Program-made: the position numbers and the translations under genes
Shown here: in pieces, positions 54,533 to 62,390 of the stretch
How positions within the stretch are numbered: the stretch's first letter is position 1
Layout of the letters: every line of letters starts with the position of its first letter
Notes under the pieces: generated by a model
What the model was told of the DNA's origin: nothing
The model's input: the letters and a program-made list of their open reading frames with translations, nothing else
Databases searched by the model: none
NCBI GenBank assembly: GCA_002104905.1
Contig: MCFE01000373.1
Span: 1-64,000 of the forward strand
Reading direction: 5' to 3'
DNA from: Basidiobolus meristosporus CBS 931.73
Lineage: Eukaryota > Basidiobolomycota > Basidiobolomycetes > Basidiobolales > Basidiobolaceae
DNA: 64,000 nt

Positions 54533-56389
54533 ATGGATCTACCTTTACCAGGAATGCAAGGAACTCCTTTCTTTGATGGAACCAAAGTTAAAGCTTTCAT
54601 CAAGAGGTGGGAGCTTTTCTGCAGAGCCCACAAAATACCTGAGGCCATTATGGCTGAAGAGATGCCCCCCTACAGCACTGATGAGATCATGCTCTCATTA
54701 TATGAAAGAAATGATCTGCTGACAAATTGGACCCTCTTGAAGAGCTACTTGATTGATGAATATGGAGAGAGACAAGTTGACTACACACTTCAAGACTTGG
54801 AGAACTTTGCTTATAGCAAGTTTAAGCAGCTACCATTGAAAGAATACTTGAGTGGCCTTGAGCAAATTGGAGAGTCACTGAAAGCCCAAGGCATTATCAC
54901 TGATCTGACTTTATCTGCCTATCTGCTCAGAGCACTACCAGAAGGCCTGGTGAGAAGGATTGAAAACAATCCTACTGTGAAAGCTATGAGTTCACTGCCT
55001 GCATTTCAGTTAGCTAAGCAGATTCTACTTGCCCCTGAAGAAACCTCACCAATCAGAAAGCTTCTTTCAAGCCCAGAACAAAACCAAGATAGCCAAGACA
55101 TACTTAATCCCAGCAATCAAAGCACTCAAATTCAGGAGTTGACACAGCAACTAGAGAAACTCTCTTTGCTACTTACCAGCAAAGCATATGGTCAGAAGCC
55201 AGTAGAGAAAGAAGTCAAATATACATGCATGTGGTGTGACTCTGCCAACCACTCCAAGAGAAATTGCCAAGAGCTTCAGTCATTACTATCCACAGGTGAT
55301 GTCCTATATAGTCCTCAGGGATACATAGTCAGTAAGCATGGTGACAAATTATCCACAGCATTTGGACAAGGAGGAATGAGAGTTCACTACAAGCAAGTCA
55401 CCTCTCAAACAAGAAAGGTTCACCTCCATGAAGAAGAAGATCCTGACTACTTTGATCCAGCTGAAGTTCTGAACTTTGACTATGAAGACCCCAGAGAGGC
55501 CCAAGATCATATAGCTTCAATTTATGCTTCAAAGAGACACCATCCTGAAAAAATGGCTAATCTAGGCCCAGCAACAAAAGTACCAAGATGTGAGCCAGAA
55601 GTTGTGATTGAGAAGAAAGCATCACCCCCATTAATTTTACAAGAGTCTACCAAGGCCAACAACTACCACATGCAGCCTAGAGTAAAGCAAAATGGTACCC
55701 CAGAGGCTCTGACAAGTCATATACTAGGAAGCAACATATCAATCAAGGTTGGAGAGCTACTCAGTGTATCACCATCTGTAAGAAAGACTCTGGATGAGCA
55801 TATCAGAATAAGAAAGCATCCAATTGAATCAACTCAAGGCAACCAGGTCAGGACAGTTCAAGGAAGCCAAAATATCAGTAAGCTGCATCAAAGCCAGAAA
55901 CACTACTACTCAGTGGCAACTGCAACAACTACAGGAACTGTGCATAATCAAGAAATCCTATGTCATATAGACAGTGGATCTGAGATATGTGTGATGCCTT
56001 TGGAGGCTTGGAAACAACTACCATGCAAAGACTTATTGCCCATAGACACCAATATCAATTGGAGTATGAAGGATGCCAACTCAGGGCAATCAAAGCTTTT
56101 AGGAATTATTCACAGCTTCCCTCTCATCATTGAAGGAATACCCCATGAGATCCCAGTATTCATATGTGCAAAGGCTAACTTTGAATTACTTCTTGGAAGA
56201 CCATGGGAAGTAAAAGCAAGAGCAACTGCAGTGAACTACCCAGATGGTTCAGCATGGTATACTATATACTCAGAGAGCCCAGGACTAACAGCAACCTTCT
56301 GTGGTGTGGACTCAAACAATATCCGATCAATGACATCATGTAGATTTCTATCTCAAGAAAGGACAGGTGGCTTCATTGAGGAAGACTGA
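54533..56389 (+). CDS. Intact gag-protease polyprotein of the young LTR element
   Basis: A 618-residue frame from ATG to TGA. Residues 1-215 are the helical gag region (FFDGTKVKAFIKRWELF is the usual opening of this fungal gag type). C232-C235-H240-C245 forms a CCHC knuckle for RNA binding. Residues 402-428 (VGELLSVSP..RKTL) match a segment that precedes the protease in related fungal elements. The retropepsin-like domain has its catalytic D480-S-G and a second conserved LLGRPW at 553-558. Nothing after it resembles reverse transcriptase or integrase, so those must come from another element. The gene contains a single CpG (in one CGA arginine codon, residue 598); all other arginines use AGA or AGG. 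It is transcribed from the 5' LTR. Intactness and identical LTRs indicate recent insertion. Confidence 0.9.
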   Translation: MDLPLPGMQGTPFFDGTKVKAFIKRWELFCRAHKIPEAIMAEEMPPYSTDEIMLSLYERNDLLTNWTLLKSYLIDEYGERQVDYTLQDLENFAYSKFKQLPLKEYLSGLEQIGESLKAQGIITDLTLSAYLLRALPEGLVRRIENNPTVKAMSSLPAFQLAKQILLAPEETSPIRKLLSSPEQNQDSQDILNPSNQSTQIQELTQQLEKLSLLLTSKAYGQKPVEKEVKYTCMWCDSANHSKRNCQELQSLLSTGDVLYSPQGYIVSKHGDKLSTAFGQGGMRVHYKQVTSQTRKVHLHEEEDPDYFDPAEVLNFDYEDPREAQDHIASIYASKRHHPEKMANLGPATKVPRCEPEVVIEKKASPPLILQESTKANNYHMQPRVKQNGTPEALTSHILGSNISIKVGELLSVSPSVRKTLDEHIRIRKHPIESTQGNQVRTVQGSQNISKLHQSQKHYYSVATATTTGTVHNQEILCHIDSGSEICVMPLEAWKQLPCKDLLPIDTNINWSMKDANSGQSKLLGIIHSFPLIIEGIPHEIPVFICAKANFELLLGRPWEVKARATAVNYPDGSAWYTIYSESPGLTATFCGVDSNNIRSMTSCRFLSQERTGGFIEED

Positions 56390-56422
56390 GAGAGCACTTT
56401 GTTCCCCAAACTTACAGTGGTT

Positions 56423-56452
56423 AGCTAAAAAGTTCCCTGAAACTTTTTAGCT
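56423..56452 (+). other. Perfect 12-bp hairpin between gag stop and polypurine tract
   Basis: AGCTAAAAAGTT and AACTTTTTAGCT flank the 6-nt loop CCCTGA. It lies 33 bases after the stop codon and just before the polypurine tract, so it would be near the 3' end of the genomic RNA. It could serve packaging, export or RNA stability; this is inference from position. Confidence 0.8.
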
Positions 56453-56453
56453 C

Positions 56454-56467
56454 AAGTGGGGGGTGGA
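56454..56467 (+). promoter_or_regulatory. Polypurine tract of the young element
   Basis: AAGTGGGGGGTGGA directly before the 3' LTR, the standard position for plus-strand priming. Confidence 0.8.
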
Positions 56468-57271
56468 TGTGGTAGGGTAATCATACCTCCCACAGACAGG
56501 TTTATTCATATAGTCATTATGATATACTTATCCATATTTTATCTTATCAGTATTATCCCATTCTTCTTTTGCCCATATTATCAGTATTATCCCCATATGA
56601 TGTTTACCCTGATTAGTTATTAGCATTAGTTATCCCAGATGTTATTCAGCTTTGTGATCAGTAGATGTATCTATATAAGGCAAGTACCCGCGTCAGTACC
56701 CGTGACACATGACCTAGGTCTGTGTTACCATCTCTACCATTTCAATACCATATATGGTATTTCTATGTTGCACAGGTTTCAGACTACTGATTCCTGATTG
56801 GTTGAGAGTGCTGTGCCTTTTAGAACCTTCCAGGACATTCTTGGCATATTTTTAGCTCATAGTGATGTCATCAAGAATTCCACTGATACCTAGAATCTTC
56901 TAGAACCTTGTCATTAGTAATCACTTGGCAATCAGGAAAAGTATTTAAGGGAAAGCAATCCCGCATCAATAAATCATCCCTTCTATCAGTAACACTTCTA
57001 CCTTATTGATTAGCAGTTGATCACTGCACCTGCCTTCAACAGTACATCTAAGACCTGCCATCAAGGAGCTTTTCAGGGTAGTGCACAAGACACACAGAGG
57101 CCTTTGGAGACACTTGGAGCACCTAGGAATCTAGAGAAGCAGGAGCTTTTACCATAGTGACATATTGACAAAGACACCAGCAGTTTAGACACAGAGGTTA
57201 TTGCACCCATCAGACACCTCACACACCTTGAGTTGTGTAGCTTCTCCCAGGAGTACCTCTACACCACCACA
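56468..57271 (+). repeat. 3' LTR of the young element (804 bp)
   Basis: Same length as the 5' LTR, with no difference seen on reading both through; offset 2,813 bp. It is followed by TCGG and the rest of the host LTR. Confidence 0.93.
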
Positions 57272-57391
57272 TCGGTATATCAAACTCCCAATAAACTATT
57301 TCAGTATTAGCATACTGGAAGTTGTTGTATATTGTTGATTAGCCTCTACATTGTAGAACAAGCCCCAAACTAAGCATAATACAACACAACA
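57272..57391 (+). repeat. 3' LTR remnant of the host element, right part
   Basis: It continues the sequence broken at 53654 and aligns with about 50,778-50,896 of the 5' LTR. It ends ACACAACA and is followed by the TATC duplication. Confidence 0.88.
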
Positions 57392-58960
57392 TATCACAAA
57401 GTTAATTTTTCATGATTAAGTGGTGTTGATCCCACAGGACACCATGCAAAGACTAAAAGCAAAATTGCACTCCAGATTTCACAAAAATCTTATTCCATAT
57501 TTTGCATCAAAGCAGTACATAATGGGCTTTTAAGTGGTTTCAACTAATTCTCTCACTTTCTATTCCCAGATACTCATTCACCTCCTGTATTTGCATAAAT
57601 ATATTGCCTATTTCCCATTTGTTACACTGCTTACTTGCTGCCTTAGCCAATTCTCTCCCATCTCAAGCATCCATGTTGCTTTCTTACTATTGAGACTTCA
57701 GTGAGCACTCAATGGTCAATTGCATTGAGCTTTACATGTCTGTATACCCATCACTAATATTAAGCTCAACACCACACTTAACAAGTAGCTTCATTAAAAC
57801 CCATCATTTAATCAGTATTTCTGCTGTAACTCCCTATTTCCATGACTTTGCTGGGAATCCTACAGCATCATAGCATTGCTCATTCACTTGTTCCCCTATA
57901 TCCTGGTTGTTGGATTGCACTGCAAGATTGAGCACCTCATCTGTCAGTTTTTTCAATATATCCTTGCATTATTTAAGTGCATTTTGTTGAGCACTGCACT
58001 TGAAGAAGTGTTGCAACCTCTTGGTGCACCAATTAATGTTCCAAGATTCCACTGCAGGCATTGTACTAGCAATTTGAGTTCTTGAAATTATTGCTTTATC
58101 TTTCAGTGAGATCTCCACTCTTTCTGCCTAGGATGCACCTCCAACTTGTGTAAAAACAGATGTTGTCCTGCAGGTAATTTCTCTTTGCTATTGTGGAATT
58201 CAACCTGTTGTGAACCAACAGCGTAAATTGGTGAGAGCTGCAGCTTCATTCCTATGCTTCCCTATCTCTGGCATGCTAATACTCTTTTCCTGTTACCTTT
58301 ACCATTATTGTTACCAGGTCTTTTACTCCTACTCAGACTGAGGCATCTGGTATTGCACTACAATTCTTCCTTGATAGGTGCTGCACTGCTATATTTGTTT
58401 TTTCCTGCCTTGCACTTGCCAGCACTCTCCAGGTAACCAGTTATTTTGCTACTGCATGTTTAGAGCTTTAAGCCCTGCTTGTGTAGGCTCCTGAGAATGC
58501 AACTGGTCTTATTACTACCAGATTCTTTACTGGTACTTTGACTGAATTTTTCTTCAATTGAGCTCTGTTCTTTTCTTAATAATCGCTGGACTTAAGGTAA
58601 AAATGCTGACTCCTCGTGTTGTTAGTGAAGTAAGCAGTTAGGAATCTTTGCAGAGCTGCAAGCTGATCATAATTTTCAGGCTGATGCAAATTTAGCCAAA
58701 GCAGTACCTCCTTTCAATTTTCAGTTGTAACTTAATTTCAATCTGTTATGACCTATACAAGTCCCTATACCAAACACTGACCTTAAACTCAGCCTCAAGC
58801 TCAAGAAGTCACTATATTGATATCCACCATTCAATAAGTATTTCAACCATAAATCATTTTTCCGTGCCTTTGGCATCCTAAAACTTTATGCCATTGTTCA
58901 TTCACTGATTTCCATGTATCCAGGTCTTCAGCCAGCACTGTAAATTCTAGCACCTCACTT
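57392..58960. repeat. CpG-poor dispersed repeat DNA, unassigned
   Basis: The first 100 bp (ATCACAAAG, GTTGATCC, CATGCAAAGAC, CCAGATTTCACAAAA) align with 31,165-31,275, so the host of the gypsy insertion was itself a member of the dispersed DNA-repeat family. Beyond that I see no coding remnant. A degenerate 100-bp motif near 58,460-58,570 recurs at 59,350-59,450 and partly at 59,548-59,610. Confidence 0.5.
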
Positions 58961-58964
58961 GACA

Positions 58965-59303
58965 GTCTTTGCACATCCAACCAATCATGGTTCAGTACAC
59001 TGAAGCCTGTGTAACATAGAGTTACCATATTAAGGATGAAAATGGTAGGAATCATGACACAGATTGATCCTGTGTCATAGATCCTAGTGTAGGTACTTGC
59101 CTTATATAGAAGCACTTAAATCTAGTATTTTTACACAAAGTGATGGATAAATTACAAAATAAATAAATAGGTATCATCATTCGGCAGCTTATGGGATGGT
59201 ACCAATCAGATTACACAAAGGGGATAGAACTAAAGCTAGGGTGGAGGTAAAGAATATGCAAATGGGCAAATCTGTCAGTAGGTGTCACTGCAGCCCCACT
59301 ACA
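58965..59303 (-). repeat. Old partial LTR related to the young element
   Basis: On the minus strand it starts TGTAGTGGGG at 59303 and follows the LTR at 53655 through GGCAAGTACC and GATTGGTTG. It is more diverged than the 43.8-44.4 kb copy; the CCATATATGG palindrome reads CCATATTAAGG. Its 3' part is missing. Confidence 0.65.
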
Positions 59304-59618
59304 CTGGCACTCATCCAGCAAGCTGACATTTACTTACTGCTTGTTTTGTGCTTTCAGCCCTAACTGCAATAGGCTCCTGAAGAAGCAGCTGGTTTCTCCT
59401 GACAGGTCCATCACTGCTACTCTGACTGAGTGCTTCTTGAATGGAACTACACTTTTCTTGCGCAATGTTATGCCAGCTCATTGCTATATACCTACTTGTC
59501 CCAAGTTGGTGCTCTGTCAGCTGCTGGATGTTTCTTTGATACTTCCATAGAGCTTTTGGCCCTGCCTGTAATGAGCTCTTGAGGCAGCTGCTGGCTTTTA
59601 GCCACAGCTCCCTTGCAC

Positions 59619-59967
59619 TGTTGAAATAATTAGGAGTCCACCTAATTATTGATATATTATGAACTAGCACTTAGTGAAATGATATATTTCAGATTATCAA
59701 CATGGAAATTAGTTTGTAAGATATTTACTAATTATTAGGAATTTGAGAAGTACAGAATTTTAGGAAAATCTGAAACTTGTCCAAATGAGCTGAAACTTGG
59801 CACATGTACTCCTGAGACTCCCCTAATAATGACCAAGTAGCCACATTTACGTAGTTCTGCAATATGTATCAATACTGTGTTGCAACTCAATAAAACATAA
59901 AGTGAATATCATGTAAATCTTCTAATTCTCCAATTCACTTCCAATATATCTCTCTAATATTTCAACA
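59619..59967 (+). repeat. 5' LTR of the short copia-derived element (349 bp)
   Basis: It differs from the 3' LTR at about 11 positions by eye (near 97% identity), mostly transitions, one of them at a CpG (ACG versus ATG). Perfect 10-bp terminal inverted repeats. Confidence 0.9.
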
Positions 59968-59980
59968 GGTTATGAGCCCC
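59968..59980 (+). promoter_or_regulatory. Initiator tRNA-Met anticodon-type primer-binding site
   Basis: GGTTATGAGCCCC directly follows the LTR, as at 32084. It links this element to the copia family. Confidence 0.75.
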
Positions 59981-61156
59981 AAGCTTGCTTTATCTTGGTT
60001 GTCTACTTTGCTCTAGTGCTGTGTCTTTATTCTGGAGAAAGACAGCCTAGTCTACCTGAAGTTACAAAAGACAGAAAAGTACTGCCGCTGCAAAGAACTG
60101 TTAGATGGGATATATTGTTTTAGAGAGAGAGGCCTTTGCCCTTAAAGAAGACACTAAGCAAGGAAAAAGGTCATATGTATGCTGGAAAGTTCTATCAGAA
60201 GTAACAGTGGCTTATCAGAGCCATTATGGTAGATTTACGCAATTGGAAAGTGCCAGATCAGGTTGTACTATTCAAGCACAATAGTACATATGAGACCATA
60301 TCTATCCTGTTTAGGATTAGGCCTCTATGAATAGCTGCCAATCAAGCTGTGGTATCCTGTGATACCAAATCAAGCCTATCAAGATGTAAAGGGAAGATCT
60401 GAATACTGTAACAGGATATCAGTCCAAGAAAGTTATGCCTAGATCAGAAGGATATATATGATCTATCTCAGTCAGTTTTAGAAGGCAGGAAGCACCAGAA
60501 GACGTAGCTTCAGTGGGAGTACCAGATCAGGAATGAAAAAAAGCTAGGCTAGATACCACTGAAGGCACTAGTCCGGAAGAGGAAATACTTGGTCAACCGG
60601 TGAAGAATAAGGCAACTACAATGCTGATCTTTGTTGGTCTCAGCAGATTATATATGGAGTATATGAGGAAAGTTACTATCCAGATTCAGTTATGGATAAA
60701 TGGAGGATAGTCTAAGTGAATTAGACTATAGACCGGAACTGTGGATGATCCAGATCTACTGGAGAGAAGACCACTTCCTAACTTTGCCAATTATTGACCA
60801 ATTTTACTCAAATAAATAACAGCAGATAGCCTGAGAATGCAGCTCTCTGATGATACAAAGTATGCTGGGATTTGATCAGTATCTAAAAAGTTTTACTCCA
60901 ATCAAATTGATGATACTCATTCATAGATACTTGTGATTAGATCAGAGTTCAGACTCAAAGCAATTTGATCTGAAGTATGTAATTAACAGCATGGACCTAT
61001 ACTCAGTTATTACAGATAATATGCTATCCTTAACATTTATTGGAGAATACATTAGTCCAATAGGTTAGATGGTTAATTGCAGGTTTAATTTCAACCGCAA
61101 GATACACAACACCACAGCAAGTTCATAAGTATATGAATATATTATGTGAGTGGGAG

Positions 61157-61505
61157 TGTTGAAATAATTAGGAGTCCACCTAATTATTGATATATTATGA
61201 GCTAGCACTTAGTGAAATGATATATTTCAGATTATCAACATGGAAATTAGTTTGTAAGATATTTACTAATTATTAGGAATTTGAGAAGTATAGAATTTTA
61301 GGAAAATCTGAAACTTGTCCAAACGGGCTGAAACTTGACACATGTACTCCTGAGACTCCTCTAATAATGACCAAGTAGCCACATTTATGTAGTTCTGCAA
61401 TAAGTTTAAATACTGTGTTGCAACTCAATAAAACATAAAGTGAATATCATGTAAATCTTCTAATTCTCCAATTCATTTCCAATATATCTCTCTAATATTT
61501 CAACA
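61157..61505 (+). repeat. 3' LTR of the short copia-derived element (349 bp)
   Basis: Same length and ends as the 5' LTR, preceded by the purine-rich GAGTGGGAG that would act as polypurine tract. Confidence 0.9.
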
Positions 61506-62390
61506 CACATGATATACACTTATCCTGTCTCTGGACTATTTTCTGATTTCTCTGGGCCATTGCATCAACCCTATCAGCCACTCCACTTAATATCCTCATC
61601 AATGATTTGGTAAGAACTGACAAAATACTTGCTAATACTGATAGTGGTGCTTTATGATAGCCACCTGCTAGGCATATACCAATGGTACAGCATTTGCAAC
61701 ATTTTTGTTTTCATGATCTTTATGGTCAGCTTGTGGCTCTGCAGAGGACTCAGGACTCTACATTATTTACTTTAATGGGCACATTGTGATCATGGCCATT
61801 TTTAGTTGTAGCCCTGGTTGTTGCAGTCAATGTCAACTCAAGCTGTTGTCAAACAGTTCTTCTGCTCTGTCAGCAGTGCAGTTTGATTAAGAACTAGACA
61901 GCTTTGCTTTATTTCTTGATGGCATATATATAGAAGCAAGTCAAACCAACAGAGAAATAATGTTACAAATATATGTGCATGTGGTACCACCACTTTACTA
62001 TAAGGCTTACTATGGTAGGTCATCTTTGAATGCTACATAAATGTAGAAGCAATGTTCCAAATACAGAACTATGGTAAACTCTCAGCAAAAAAAATATAAA
62101 GATTACACACAGCTGCATTCAGGTAAGGCCCTGATGGCAGAGTTTCAGTTGTTCTAACTTGTAGGCTTTAGAGTATTGTCTTCTCAAAGGAGGCCAAACC
62201 CAGCACATACTTGTGTTAAGATGCTATCACAATTGGGGATTGTGGCTCAATACCCTATGAGAAATAACTTGGTCCTGCAGGTGGATCCAATCCAGAATAG
62301 CATCATAATTCCATCAGGAGACTCACATAATACCAGCAGCTTGGAATTAGTTACCATCTACACAATTGTGTGACAGGATCACCATTGCAT
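61506..62390. other. CpG-poor repeat DNA, unassigned
   Basis: No coding frame or paired repeat recognised. Composition matches the surrounding transposon DNA. Confidence 0.4.

Larger units (their letters stand above)
53655..57271 (+). mobile_element. Young non-autonomous LTR retrotransposon (gag-protease only) nested in the older element
   Basis: Two 804-bp LTRs that I find identical frame a 2,009-bp interior with primer-binding site, one intact 618-codon gag-protease frame, a perfect hairpin and a polypurine tract. There is no reverse transcriptase, RNase H or integrase. Target duplication is 4 bp, TTGG/TCGG with one mismatch. The uninterrupted sequence CTATTGGTATATC in the 5' LTR near 50,780 shows the empty site. 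Confidence 0.92.
49644..57391 (+). mobile_element. Decayed Ty3/gypsy-type element interrupted by a younger LTR element
   Basis: The 5' LTR begins TGTGGTA at 49644; the last LTR base is at 57391. Both sides are flanked by the 4-bp duplication TATC (49640-49643 and 57392-57395) inside a dispersed repeat. The interior holds a gag remnant and pol up to the integrase core, then joins an incomplete 3' LTR. A second element (53655-57271) sits inside that LTR. Confidence 0.85.
59619..61505 (+). mobile_element. Short non-coding LTR element, copia-derived
   Basis: Two direct 349-bp repeats with TGTTGAAATA...TATTTCAACA ends enclose 1,189 bp with no open gag or pol. The primer-binding site is the same initiator-tRNA type as in the copia element at 31.7 kb. 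The first codons after it (MSPKLALSWLST) resemble that element's gag start (MSPELSLSAVST). The interior therefore looks like a deleted and decayed copia. Flanking 5-mers (TGCAC, CACAT) do not form a clean target duplication. Confidence 0.85.

Noticed and set aside
59614-61510. 5-bp target duplication TGCAC/CACAT around the short LTR element
   Set aside because: Only two of five positions agree; the differences are all transitions, but calling it a duplication would be wishful.
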